Part shown: piece after piece, positions 1 through 7,435 of the stretch
How the letters are laid out: every line of letters begins with the position of its first letter
Numbering within the stretch: position 1 is the first letter of the stretch
NCBI GenBank assembly: GCA_934589835.1
Contig: CAKTOK010000007.1
Span: 1 to 56,510 of the forward strand
Length of the DNA: 56,510 nt
Direction: 5' to 3'
DNA from: an uncultured Oscillospiraceae bacterium
GTDB taxonomy: Bacteria > Bacillota > Clostridia > Oscillospirales > Oscillospiraceae
Notes under the pieces: generated by a model
What the model was told of the DNA's origin: nothing
The model's input: the letters and a program-made list of their open reading frames with translations, nothing else
Database searches by the model: none
Position numbers and translations under genes: made by a program

Positions 1-112
1 CCTTGGCCTCTTCCTCGGTCAGCCCAATATCGTTTTCCTTTGCCAGCGCCAGCAGCTCCTCGGGGGACTTCGCCGCCTTTGCCTTCGCCAACAGTTCATT
101 GTTCAGTTCCAT
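1..112 (-). CDS. Nif11-type leader peptide precursor (partial, 3' end off the left edge)
   Basis: Only the first 37 codons are visible, starting MELNNELLAKAKAAKSPEEL. The helical, charged N-terminus with a 'SPEELLALAKENDIGLTEEEA' style continuation matches leader peptides of the Nif11/NHLP precursor families, which carry a C-terminal core released at a double-glycine site. The core lies outside the window, so the mature product cannot be described. An AAGGA ribosome binding site sits about 9 nt before the ATG. It follows the zinc-ribbon peptide gene by 43 bp and is probably the last visible gene of the export operon, whose C39-peptidase transporter would cleave and export it. Family call is by pattern; it could instead be a short non-exported helical protein. 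Confidence 0.7.
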   Translation of the reverse strand, partial: MELNNELLAKAKAAKSPEELLALAKENDIGLTEEEAK

Positions 113-155
113 TCTCTGTATCCTTCCTCATTCTCTTTTTCCGCTCCCAAGGGCT

Positions 156-404
156 TTATTCGCCCCGGTCTCTTTTCTCCTGACACTTGTCGCAGTACCC
201 CTCGTCATTGATGAAGGTGTACGCGCCGCACCGTTTGCATGAGCCCCGTTTGCCGTCGCCGATGATCACCAGCCTGCTGGGGGTCACACTCTGGCCGAGA
301 GTCAGCTTCTTGCCGGGGTTCAGCTTCTTGCTGCCGCCGCCCACCTTTTCAAGCTCCTCTTCGTTCAGCTCCGCCGCGTTCACGATGTTCTTTTCCTCTT
401 TCAT
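156..404 (-). CDS. Double-glycine leader peptide with zinc-ribbon-like core (candidate exported peptide)
   Basis: An 82-residue protein. Residues 1-24 form a bacteriocin-like leader containing ELNEEELEKVGGG, the classic acidic/hydrophobic pattern ending in a Gly-Gly cleavage site. The remaining ~58 residues are basic (KKLNPGKKLTLG) and end in two Cys-x2-Cys pairs (CKRC and CDKC) that look like a zinc ribbon. A GAAAGGAG ribosome binding site precedes the ATG. It lies 30 bp downstream of the sigma factor gene in an operon with a C39-peptidase exporter, which is the type of enzyme that removes such leaders. No modification enzyme is visible nearby. Function unknown: it may be a secreted bacteriocin-like peptide or a signal. 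A cytosolic zinc-ribbon protein with a chance GG motif is less likely given the context. Confidence 0.72.
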   Translation of the reverse strand: MKEEKNIVNAAELNEEELEKVGGGSKKLNPGKKLTLGQSVTPSRLVIIGDGKRGSCKRCGAYTFINDEGYCDKCQEKRDRGE

Positions 405-434
405 TTTGTTTCTCCTTTCGTTATTTGCATCGGT

Positions 435-929
435 CTATATGACCGACTCGCCCATGTGTTTCCGCAGCAGCCGCAGCGCCTCCTTATGCAGCACCTTGAC
501 GTAGGCATAGGAAACGCCCATCCGGGCCGCCGTGTCCTTCAGGGACATCCTCTTGTAATACCGCAGGACGATCAGCGCCCGTGAGCGGTCGTCCAGCTTG
601 CCCAGCGCCTCTCCCAGCATTTGAAGGGACTCCCGCCGCAGCAGGCCATCGTCCACGCCGCCCTCATCGGGCAGATCCTCCGGCAGCTCCGCGCAGGTGC
701 GGTGGACGCGGAAATAGTCGATGACCGTGTTTCGGGTGATGGTGTAGACCCAGGTGGAGACGGAAGCCCGGTCGGCGTCAAAGGTCGGGTACTTTTCGTA
801 AACCTTCAGGAACACATCGCTGACAACGTCCTCGGCGTCATCCCTGTTGGCGAGCCTCCCGAGCACGTACCCGCGGACCTTTCCGGCATACTCCGCATAC
901 AGCGCTTCTCTTTCTGCCGTCACGCTCAT
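435..929 (-). CDS. ECF-type RNA polymerase sigma factor
   Basis: A 164-residue sigma-70 family protein with the two-domain ECF layout. Region 2 lies at about residues 8-75 (YAEYAGKVRGYVLGRLAN, then DAEDVVSDVFLKVYEKY and the -10-recognition helix ending TITRNTVIDYFR). Region 4 lies at about 105-160 with the helix-turn-helix segment LKDTAARMGVSYAYVKVLHK. Its start codon overlaps the stop of the upstream small protein by 4 bp (ATGA), so the two are translationally coupled. Its place inside the NHLM export operon suggests it directs transcription of that operon or its peptide genes. The target promoter is not evident by eye. No membrane anti-sigma factor is present; the small coupled protein is the only candidate partner. 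Confidence 0.9.
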   Translation of the reverse strand: MSVTAEREALYAEYAGKVRGYVLGRLANRDDAEDVVSDVFLKVYEKYPTFDADRASVSTWVYTITRNTVIDYFRVHRTCAELPEDLPDEGGVDDGLLRRESLQMLGEALGKLDDRSRALIVLRYYKRMSLKDTAARMGVSYAYVKVLHKEALRLLRKHMGESVI

Positions 930-1159
930 GTCGCGCCGCCTCCGCCGCCGTCGGGCTGCTTTTTGCGGTACAGCTCTCCCGCGGCGCTCACCTGGATGAG
1001 CTCGTCGTCCGAAAGCTCCGCACCGTATGTGCTCTCCACCCCGTCGATCAGCGACTGGAGCTGCGGGTCATCCTCAAACCGCTGATAGTCGAAGAGCCGG
1101 AAAAGCGCCTGCTCGCTCACGCAGATCGTTTTCGTCCAGTCTGACCTTTTCTGTTCCAT
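926..1159 (-). CDS. Small acidic protein coupled to the sigma factor (possible sigma partner)
   Basis: A 77-residue protein starting MEQKRSDWTKTICVSE, with the start chosen for the GGAGG six bases upstream. It has no membrane segment. The middle reads YGAELSDDELIQVSAAGELY, which resembles the end of a double-glycine leader but has Ala-Ala-Gly in place of Gly-Gly and is followed by only ~17 residues ending in a Gly-rich tail (PDGGGGGAT). The stop overlaps the ATG of the sigma factor. Its function is not recognised. Because it is coupled to an ECF sigma factor, it could be a cytosolic anti-sigma or sensor that mimics the exported leaders, but that is inference only. It lies 89 bp downstream of the second ABC exporter gene. 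Confidence 0.65.
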   Translation of the reverse strand: MEQKRSDWTKTICVSEQALFRLFDYQRFEDDPQLQSLIDGVESTYGAELSDDELIQVSAAGELYRKKQPDGGGGGAT

Positions 1160-1248
1160 AGCTGCCTCCTTCACCTGTTGATACGAGTCAGAAAGAAAAA
1201 TGGCTAACGATTTTGAAAAATTTTCGAAAAATATCTGCCGTCAGGGCG

Positions 1249-3450
1249 TCAGGAGACACTGTCGGGCGCCGCATCCAGTCTCTGCCGCGCCACCAGCTCG
1301 GCAAAGAAGCCGTCGGCGGCGATCAGCTCATCGTAGGTGCCGTCCTCGATGATCCTTCCGTGGTCCAGCACAATGATCCGGTCGCACTGCCGTATGGTGG
1401 ACAGCCGGTGGGCGATGACGATGCGGGTGCATTTCAGCTGCTCCAGCGAGTCGGACACCTTTTTCTGGGTGATGTTGTCCAGCGCACTGGTGGCCTCGTC
1501 AAACATCAGGATCTTGGGCTTGGGCGCGATGGCCCGGGCGATCATCAGCCGCTGCTTCTGGCCGCCGGATATGCCGCCTGAGCCCTCGGAGATCATCGTG
1601 CTCATGCCCATGGGCATCCCCCGTATATCGTCGGCGATACCGGCCAGCTCCGCCGCCTCCCAGGCGTCCTGCTGCGTCAGCCACGGGGCGGAGATCACGA
1701 TGTTGGAATAGATATCCCCCTGGAACAGCCTGCCGTTCTGCATCACCACGCCGACGCGCCGCCGCAGCGACCGCAGATCGATCTTGTCCAGGTCCTTGCC
1801 GTCGTAATAGACCGCGCCCTTCTGGGGCTTTTCAAAGCCCAGCAGCAGCCGCAGCAGCGTGGACTTCCCGCACCCTGTTTTCCCCACGATGGCCACGTAC
1901 TGGCCGGAGCGGACCTTCAGGGACAGGTCGTCGATGACCAGGGGCATATTGTCGCTGTACCGGAAGGACACATGGCTCAGCTCGATCCCGCCCGACAACC
2001 GGGTCAGCACCTGCTTGCCGTCGGAGATCTCAGGGACTGCGTCGAAGAAGGGCTTTACCATGGCGAGGATAGGCTTGATCTGCGCCACGGAAAGCGCTAT
2101 CCCTGCCAGGGACATGAACGCGCCGGACACCATGCCGTAGGCCGTGTCGAAGGCGTAGTAGTCCGCCGCCGAAACACCTGCCCGCACCGCCATATAGTAC
2201 ATGACGATCGAGCCCGTAAGGCTGATGGCCAGACTGATGACGGAGTTGAGCTTCAGGAACGCCGGCGGGTCGTAGGTCAGCCGGACACCCTCGGCATAGA
2301 GGTTGCCCCATCGGGCAAAGGCGCGCTTCTCCGCGCCGGCCAGCTTGATCTTCTGTATACCGGAGATGAGAGCATAGGTCATGCCGCTCTCCTTGCTGGA
2401 AAGCTCCATCTGCCGGGAGCTGACCTTCATCTGAACCAGGGAGGACAGCAGGGAGAACACGACGGTCACCAGGATAATGACCAGCGCGGGCACTACCAGC
2501 GCCGGCGCGTAGGCAAATATCTGCGATATGTATATCAGGGAAAACAGGGATGTGAACCCCGTGGACAGCACGGCGGACGCCAGCATCTTGCAGAGTACGC
2601 TGATCTGTGAGGCGCGCTCTGCCAACTCGCCGGCGCTGTACGGCTTGAAAAAGTCCGCGGGGAGGGACATGATACGCATCATCGCCGCCGCGTCAACGGA
2701 TACGCTCAGCTTTGTTTCGATCCGCGCCTGGAGCATATTCTTCACCGCTGTGACCAGCAGCACGCTCACCGACACGCACACCGAGAACACGGCCATAGCC
2801 ACCAGCAGCCGGACACTGCCGGAGGGCAGCACCTGTGCAAAAAGCAGCTGGCTGATCATCGGGGAGAGCATCCCCAGAAGCGACAGTGCCAGCGTGGCCA
2901 GGGCGATCATCACATAGTCCGATGTGGAAAGCGTCCTTACGATATACCCTGCCAGCGCGGAAAGGCTGAGCTTTTTCAGGGGGAACGGCTTATAAAAGAC
3001 GATGGCCTCCTCCCCGAACAGATGCTGGTTTTTCCGGTCGATCCGCTTCCGGCCGCCGGTCTCGGGGTCGAAATAGGTATAGCCGGAAAGCCCCCCAGGA
3101 ATAAGCGCCACGGCCTTCCCGCTCTCCCGGAAAAAACCCAGCATCGCGCCGATAGCGTCACGATGCCACCCGTCCTCCAGACGCACCGTGCGCCGCATGA
3201 TGCCGTAGGGCCGCAGGAGATATTCCAGCTGCTCGTTCACATCCGAAATGCTGTCCGGGACCTCCCGGCTCTTTATGTGATAGTGCTTCAGGATGTCGTC
3301 AATGGCATCCTTGGCGGCCCTGCGGTCGTCGCTGACGGCGGCGCTGATCCGCTTCCCCATCACGGCGGACGCCATATTGGCAAACGCCTCGGAGAAAGCC
3401 TCGTCGTCGTATTGCTTTCGCTCCCTTATCTGTTCATCGAACCAACCCAT
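1249..3450 (-). CDS. NHLM-type peptide exporter ABC subunit 2 (no peptidase)
   Basis: A 733-residue ABC exporter half. An unusual N-terminal soluble domain of about 150 residues precedes the membrane domain (about 170-470), and an ATP-binding domain follows (about 490-720). Visible motifs are Walker A GKTGCGKST, signature SGGQKQRLMIARA and Walker B ILMFDEATSALD followed by IVIAHRLSTI. The N-terminal domain lacks a C39 cysteine peptidase, matching the second ATP-binding protein of NHLM (nitrile-hydratase-leader microcin) systems. It probably pairs with the adjacent C39-containing subunit as a heterodimer in the cytoplasmic membrane. It starts 16 bp after the stop of that gene, with AGGAGG ten bases upstream of the ATG. 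Confidence 0.9.
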   Translation of the reverse strand: MGWFDEQIRERKQYDDEAFSEAFANMASAVMGKRISAAVSDDRRAAKDAIDDILKHYHIKSREVPDSISDVNEQLEYLLRPYGIMRRTVRLEDGWHRDAIGAMLGFFRESGKAVALIPGGLSGYTYFDPETGGRKRIDRKNQHLFGEEAIVFYKPFPLKKLSLSALAGYIVRTLSTSDYVMIALATLALSLLGMLSPMISQLLFAQVLPSGSVRLLVAMAVFSVCVSVSVLLVTAVKNMLQARIETKLSVSVDAAAMMRIMSLPADFFKPYSAGELAERASQISVLCKMLASAVLSTGFTSLFSLIYISQIFAYAPALVVPALVIILVTVVFSLLSSLVQMKVSSRQMELSSKESGMTYALISGIQKIKLAGAEKRAFARWGNLYAEGVRLTYDPPAFLKLNSVISLAISLTGSIVMYYMAVRAGVSAADYYAFDTAYGMVSGAFMSLAGIALSVAQIKPILAMVKPFFDAVPEISDGKQVLTRLSGGIELSHVSFRYSDNMPLVIDDLSLKVRSGQYVAIVGKTGCGKSTLLRLLLGFEKPQKGAVYYDGKDLDKIDLRSLRRRVGVVMQNGRLFQGDIYSNIVISAPWLTQQDAWEAAELAGIADDIRGMPMGMSTMISEGSGGISGGQKQRLMIARAIAPKPKILMFDEATSALDNITQKKVSDSLEQLKCTRIVIAHRLSTIRQCDRIIVLDHGRIIEDGTYDELIAADGFFAELVARQRLDAAPDSVS

Positions 3451-3466
3451 ATCACGTCCACCTCCT

Positions 3467-5644
3467 TCACTCGTTTGATACCAGCTGCGTGTATGCGCCG
3501 CCCTGCCGCATCAGCTCCTCATGTGTGCCGCGCTCCACGACCCGGCCCTGCTCCATGACGATGATCTCGTCACAGTCCCGTATGGTGGAGAGGCGGTGGG
3601 CCACCACGATGCAGGTGATGCCTCTGTCCTTGATGGACTTGACCACGTCATACTCGGTCTTCGCGTCCAGCGCGCTGGTGGCCTCGTCCAGAATGATGAT
3701 GGTGGGGTCCTGGGTCAGCACCCGGGCGATCTCCAGCCGCTGCCGCTGGCCGCCGGACAGATCCTTGCCGCCCTCCGTCAGCTTGTACTGATAGCCGCCG
3801 TCACGCTGCATGATGTCCTCGTGGAGCTGGGCATCCCGGGCAGCCATGATCATCTCAAAGTCCTCGATGGAGTTGTCCCACATCTTTATGTTGTTGGCGA
3901 TGGTGTCCTCAAACAGGATGATGTCCTGATCCACCACGGCCAGAGAGCCTGTGAACACACTCCTGTCTATCTGAGAGATGGGCCTGCCGTCGAACAGTAT
4001 CTCCCCGCTCCACGGCTTATAGAGTCCGGAGATCAGCTTGGAGATGGTGGATTTGCCGCAGCCGGAGGGCCCGACAAACGCCACGCGGCTTCCGGGCTTC
4101 AGCGTCATGCTGAAATCGGAGATCAGCGGCTCGGCAAGCCGTGAATATCCGAACGTGACGTGCCGCAGCTCCACCGCGCCGGAGAGCTTGCTGTATTCGG
4201 CGCTGTCATCCGCCGCCGCTTCCAGTGTCGGATCAGTGGGGTACTTCATCACGTCCTCGATCCGCTCCATATCGGTACGCATTTCCTGCAAGGTCTGCCC
4301 TGCCGAGATCAGCGTCATCGCTGGGGATACAAAGGAGGAAAGGAATCCCTGAAATGCCAGGATCATACCCACGGTGAAGCTGCCGTCCATCGCCAGATAG
4401 ACGCCCGTCATCAGCACCGCCGTGCCGCAGAGGGAGCTGACCAGTGCGGGCAGCAGCCCCAGCAGCTGATTTGTGCGCTGGAACTTGACCTGGCTGGCGT
4501 TGACGCTGGCCTGATAGCCCGCCCACTTTTCAAAGAAACCGTTCTCCGCGCCGCTGGCCTTGATGGTCTCGATCATCTCAATACCAGCCACGGTCGTGCC
4601 GGCCAGCTTGCCGGCGTCCCGCATCTGCACGCGGGTGATGTTGATGCGCTTTTTGGAGATAATGCCGGAAAGCGCCAGGTTCGCCAGCACGGATGCCAGT
4701 CCGATCAGCGTCAACACCACACTGTACCGCAGCATGACCACAAGATAGAACACCATCATGGCCGCGTCCAGCGCCAGCGGTGCAAAGGTATTCACCAGCT
4801 GTCCCGCGATCTCGGCATTGGCCGACTGCCTGCCCTGAATATCACCCGCCATGCGCTGGGAGAAAAACTCCATGGGCATACGGAGCACCTTCCACAGGAA
4901 GGTGGTATTTCCCACCACCGCCAGCTTGCCGTTGATCCGCAGGGAATAGACCGCCTGTATCCACGCCACCACCAGCTGTATCACGCTGATGCCCGCCAGC
5001 GCCAGCGTAAAGGGTATGAGCCAGTCGGGGTTTTCGCCTGTCAGCAGCCGGTCCAGAAACACCCGCGAAAAGGCGGGGGTGATGATGCCCAGCAGCGAGG
5101 ATATGACGGCGGTCAGCGTGACAAAAACGATCGCCGTGCCCGCGCCTGTCAGCCGCTGCTTCGCGTAGCCGATCATGGACTGGGGCTTTCCCTCCGGCTT
5201 GAAATCCTCCCCCGGCTCGAAGAACAGGCATATCCCCGTGAACGCCTCATCGAAAGCCTTCATGGAAACGGTGTACGTCCCCTTGGCCGGATCATTCAGT
5301 ACGGCCTTGTCTCCCCGAAAGCCATTCAGCACTACAAAATGATTAAAATTCCAATGGATGATACAAGGAAATTTTCCACTTTTTTTCAAGTCCTCCGGCT
5401 CATACCGGTATCCTTTTGCCGCAAGACCGTAGCTGCGCGCGGCGCGGAGCACGTTGCGGGCGTTCGAGCCGTCCCGGGACACGCCGCAGTCCAGGCGCAC
5501 CTGCTCCAGCGGGATCCACTTCCCATAGTAGGCCAGGATCATAGCAAGGCTTGCCGCGCCGCACTCCAGAGCCTCCATCTGCATCACAACAGGGACTTTG
5601 GCGACGCCCCTTGTGAGGGGGGCCTTCCTCTTTTCTGCCTTCAT
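3467..5644 (-). CDS. NHLM-type peptide exporter ABC subunit 1 with C39 leader peptidase
   Basis: A 725-residue peptidase-containing ABC exporter. The N-terminal C39 domain (about 15-140) keeps the catalytic set: Cys in MEALECGAASLAMIL, His in NFNHFVVLNGF and Asp in VLNDPAKGTY. Six membrane helices follow (about 160-430), then the ATPase with Walker A GPSGCGKST, signature LSGGQRQRLEIARVL and Walker B IIILDEATSALD. Proteins of this family cut precursors after a double-glycine leader and export the core. The likely substrates are the two leader peptides encoded at the end of the same operon. The internal ATG two codons into the reading frame is taken as the start, because GAGGG lies six bases before it but abuts the earlier ATG. 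Confidence 0.93.
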   Translation of the reverse strand: MKAEKRKAPLTRGVAKVPVVMQMEALECGAASLAMILAYYGKWIPLEQVRLDCGVSRDGSNARNVLRAARSYGLAAKGYRYEPEDLKKSGKFPCIIHWNFNHFVVLNGFRGDKAVLNDPAKGTYTVSMKAFDEAFTGICLFFEPGEDFKPEGKPQSMIGYAKQRLTGAGTAIVFVTLTAVISSLLGIITPAFSRVFLDRLLTGENPDWLIPFTLALAGISVIQLVVAWIQAVYSLRINGKLAVVGNTTFLWKVLRMPMEFFSQRMAGDIQGRQSANAEIAGQLVNTFAPLALDAAMMVFYLVVMLRYSVVLTLIGLASVLANLALSGIISKKRINITRVQMRDAGKLAGTTVAGIEMIETIKASGAENGFFEKWAGYQASVNASQVKFQRTNQLLGLLPALVSSLCGTAVLMTGVYLAMDGSFTVGMILAFQGFLSSFVSPAMTLISAGQTLQEMRTDMERIEDVMKYPTDPTLEAAADDSAEYSKLSGAVELRHVTFGYSRLAEPLISDFSMTLKPGSRVAFVGPSGCGKSTISKLISGLYKPWSGEILFDGRPISQIDRSVFTGSLAVVDQDIILFEDTIANNIKMWDNSIEDFEMIMAARDAQLHEDIMQRDGGYQYKLTEGGKDLSGGQRQRLEIARVLTQDPTIIILDEATSALDAKTEYDVVKSIKDRGITCIVVAHRLSTIRDCDEIIVMEQGRVVERGTHEELMRQGGAYTQLVSNE

Positions 5645-5653
5645 TTTCATCCC

Positions 5654-6130
5654 TCAGTTCAACACAAAATCGAGTGGTCTGACCCGCTCCGTGACAACGG
5701 ACGCGGTGTACACGCCGTCCGCAAGCCCCGGCGCATCGGCGCACAGCCTGTATACCCAGTCGTCCTCGGTGAATCCCGCAAGATGGACAATATACGGGTC
5801 GATCTGGTCATCGACCCGTACGGGAGCATTCGTGCTCTCAGCCACGGCATACTCGACCCCGTCGACTGAAATAACGGCATTTTCTCTTATTTTGTCATGA
5901 TCCTCCTCGCCCACAAAAACGGTCAGGCGGCCATCCGTGCAAACGCCGCCCGTCTGCACAGCGGTGTCAAGATGCCCAAACACTCCCCACACGCAAACGC
6001 CGGCCAGAAGCACGATGACCGCCGCGAGGACCATCCACACACTGGGACTGGAGACTCGGATGTAATCGTTCATCTGCTCAGGAGATGATATCTTTTCTAA
6101 ACTTTTTTCGCGAAAAATCGTGCCGCTCAT
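5654..6130 (-). CDS. Short HlyD-like secretion adaptor of the NHLM exporter
   Basis: A 158-residue protein. The N-terminus reads IFREKSLEKISSPEQMNDYI, a pattern typical of NHLM secretion proteins, followed by one membrane helix (VWMVLAAVIVLLAGVCVW) and a ~105-residue extracytoplasmic part. Full-size HlyD adaptors are usually well over 250 residues with a long coiled coil and two lipoyl halves; here no coiled coil is visible, so this is a reduced adaptor. The ATG is preceded by GGGAGG at 8 nt, which favours it over the GTG two codons upstream. It is the first gene of the export operon and ends 9 bp before the C39 exporter start. In a single-membrane cell it would act beside the exporter at the outer face of the membrane. 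Confidence 0.8.
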   Translation of the reverse strand: MSGTIFREKSLEKISSPEQMNDYIRVSSPSVWMVLAAVIVLLAGVCVWGVFGHLDTAVQTGGVCTDGRLTVFVGEEDHDKIRENAVISVDGVEYAVAESTNAPVRVDDQIDPYIVHLAGFTEDDWVYRLCADAPGLADGVYTASVVTERVRPLDFVLN

Positions 6131-6232
6131 GTCCACTACCTCCCAAAAATGTTACGATTCAGCTCGGATGCTTCTCACGCTCCACCCTGCGTCTGCTCCG
6201 GCAGCGCATCAGCGCTGATTCCTACATTCGAC

Positions 6233-6256
6233 TTTCGATCACAATTTCGATCACAA
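6233..6256. repeat. Two exact tandem 12-bp repeats (operator candidate)
   Basis: TTTCGATCACAA occurs twice back to back, at 6233-6244 and 6245-6256. The pair lies directly downstream of the predicted -10 box of the export operon, roughly +3 to +26 of the transcript, and about 100 bp before the first gene. This placement suits a repressor site or an RNA-level control element; which one is not shown by the sequence. Confidence 0.55.
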
Positions 6257-6265
6257 TATAGTTAA

Positions 6266-6294
6266 ATTGTACCGCATGAGCCACTATTCGGCAA
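6266..6294 (-). promoter_or_regulatory. Sigma-A-type promoter of the NHLM export operon
   Basis: On the minus strand TTGCCG (6289-6294) and TACAAT (6266-6271) are separated by exactly 17 bp. Transcription would run to the HlyD-like gene at 6130. The site overlaps the 3' end of the doubtful small ORF at 6284-6550. Confidence 0.6.
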
Positions 6295-6550
6295 GAACAA
6301 TTTCATTTCTTCGTCCATTCCATCGATTGACAAGGGCAGACACGGTTTTGCCCTTGTCAATCGATGGTATAGAGAACGCAAAAAACAGCATCGCGGCCAG
6401 CTTGCTCTCATAGCAGCGCCGGAGCTTCTTCTCATCCTTGGTGTACGGCGGATGGATGCGAATTTTATAGGGCCGAACCGTTTCACTTCCGTATTTGTAC
6501 CAGCTCTTCGGCGCTATGTATTTTTTCGGGTTGACCTCACGGTCATTCAT
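6284..6550 (-). CDS. Doubtful small hypothetical protein (possible mobile-element remnant)
   Basis: A reading frame of 88 codons from the ATG at 6550 (MNDREVNPKKYIAPKSWYKY), with Lys/Arg-rich text such as RPYKIRIHPPYTKDEKKLRR. The ribosome binding site is poor. The frame contains a perfect 19-bp inverted repeat (6320-6367) and overlaps the promoter of the export operon. A reading frame of the same strand continues upstream to 6646, into the acetyltransferase 3' end. The amino-acid text looks protein-like, but no family is recognised. It may be a fragment of a transposon-associated gene or non-coding. Confidence 0.3.
   Translation of the reverse strand: MNDREVNPKKYIAPKSWYKYGSETVRPYKIRIHPPYTKDEKKLRRCYESKLAAMLFFAFSIPSIDKGKTVSALVNRWNGRRNEIVLAE
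6320..6367. repeat. Perfect 19-bp inverted repeat with 10-nt loop
   Basis: The arm CCATCGATTGACAAGGGCA (6320-6338) pairs with its exact reverse complement at 6349-6367. No T-tract follows on either strand, so it is not a typical intrinsic terminator. It lies 26 bp upstream of the -35 box of the export operon promoter and could be a protein-binding palindrome or a transposon end. Confidence 0.6.
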
Positions 6551-6555
6551 AAAGT

Positions 6556-6583
6556 CACGGCAGCCTGTTGAAAGGCTGCCGTG
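6556..6583 (-). terminator. Hairpin downstream of the GNAT gene
   Basis: The arms CACGGCAGCCT (6556-6566) and AGGCTGCCGTG (6573-6583) pair perfectly over 11 bp with a 6-nt loop, 23 bp past the acetyltransferase stop. There is no strong U-tract, so termination would be weak or factor-assisted. Confidence 0.45.
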
Positions 6584-6605
6584 GGTAGGTAGGTTGGAAT
6601 TTGTA

Positions 6606-7112
6606 TTACTGTCTATCTTCTGAAAGGAGTCCATAAAGGTATACATCCGCCCAGCTTCCGGAACTGTCTTTCGTTTGGCTTCTTTGGATTCCTTCCGCTT
6701 TCATTCCCAGCTTTTTCATAAGATGAACGGATCTCATTCCATCGATTGTTTCGGCAAACACTTTATGTGCATTCATCTTATCAAAAGCATAGTCAATGAC
6801 CGCTTTGCAGGATTCATAAGCAAGCCCCTGTCCCCAGAAAGCCCTGTTGAAAAACCATCCGATTTCATATACGCCGTCGTCGAGCTCGTGGAAGAGAATA
6901 TACCCAATCACTTTGGCGGTGTCTTTGTGTACCGCAGCAACAGCCCCCCTTTTTTCTATGCAGAATTTTTGCAAAAAAGCAGCCGTTTTCTCAATCGTAT
7001 ATGCGGGCTCGCAGTTTTTCATTGTTTCAGCATCGCCCAAAATAGCCTGCATATCGTTTATATCATTCATAGTGAAATCACGAATGATCATTCTGTCTGT
7101 TTTCATATTCAT
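6606..7112 (-). CDS. GNAT family N-acetyltransferase (RimJ/RimL-like)
   Basis: A 168-residue acetyltransferase starting MNMKTDRMIIRDFTMNDIND. The fold markers of the RimJ/RimL branch are present: the start strand 'RMIIRDFTMND', the central strand IGYILFHELDDGVYEIGWFF, the acetyl-CoA loop FWGQGLAYESCKAVIDYAF and the C-terminal LMKKLGMKAEGI. The start is set at 7112 because GAGG lies 8 nt upstream and a good promoter lies just beyond; the frame stays open further 5' but that part overlaps the promoter. The acceptor substrate is unknown; members act on protein N-termini, antibiotics or small amines. It appears to be a single-gene unit. Confidence 0.88.
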   Translation of the reverse strand: MNMKTDRMIIRDFTMNDINDMQAILGDAETMKNCEPAYTIEKTAAFLQKFCIEKRGAVAAVHKDTAKVIGYILFHELDDGVYEIGWFFNRAFWGQGLAYESCKAVIDYAFDKMNAHKVFAETIDGMRSVHLMKKLGMKAEGIQRSQTKDSSGSWADVYLYGLLSEDRQ

Positions 7113-7148
7113 GATATGTGCCTCGCTAACCTCCGATTTGTCAGCCTC

Positions 7149-7177
7149 ATTATACCACACACCCTTTACGTTTCCAA
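7149..7177 (-). promoter_or_regulatory. Promoter of the GNAT gene
   Basis: On the minus strand TTGGAA (7172-7177) and TATAAT (7149-7154) are 17 bp apart, giving a transcript start roughly 30 bp before the acetyltransferase ATG. Confidence 0.65.
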
Positions 7178-7263
7178 GCTGAACCCGCGTGTTCTCCAGC
7201 TGTTCAAAATCTGTCTGCGGCCGCGGGATTGTCTCATCTGCGGCCAGCCGCGGATAGATGTAA

Positions 7264-7305
7264 CGGTTACCCCGTTCCCGGGTGGGAATGGGGTAACCGC
7301 TTTTT
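7264..7305 (+). terminator. Orphan hairpin with T-tract
   Basis: A 16-bp stem with one mismatch (CGGTTACCCCGTTCCC at 7264-7279 against 7284-7299) is followed by C and five T on the plus strand. No plus-strand gene is visible upstream. It could be a leftover terminator or insulate the DUF4317 promoter. Nothing coding was recognised between it and 7435. Confidence 0.5.
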
Positions 7306-7435
7306 GTTCCAATCATGCGTTGTCAGAGGACTTCCAAGGGCGCCTCCTTTTCCGGCCCGAAGCCGTTTTCGCCATTATATGAGGGCTGCATGGAAAACAC
7401 AAGGCCGTTTTTCTGCCGGACCGGACGGCCAGCGG

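Noticed and set aside
926..1159. A third exported leader peptide
   Set aside because: The leader-like motif has Ala-Ala-Gly rather than Gly-Gly and only ~17 residues follow, so there is no credible core. Kept as a possible sigma partner.
7264..7305. Terminator of a plus-strand gene upstream
   Set aside because: No plus-strand gene with motif or ribosome site exists between 6300 and 7260; the open frames there are shadows of the GNAT gene. Listed only as an orphan hairpin.
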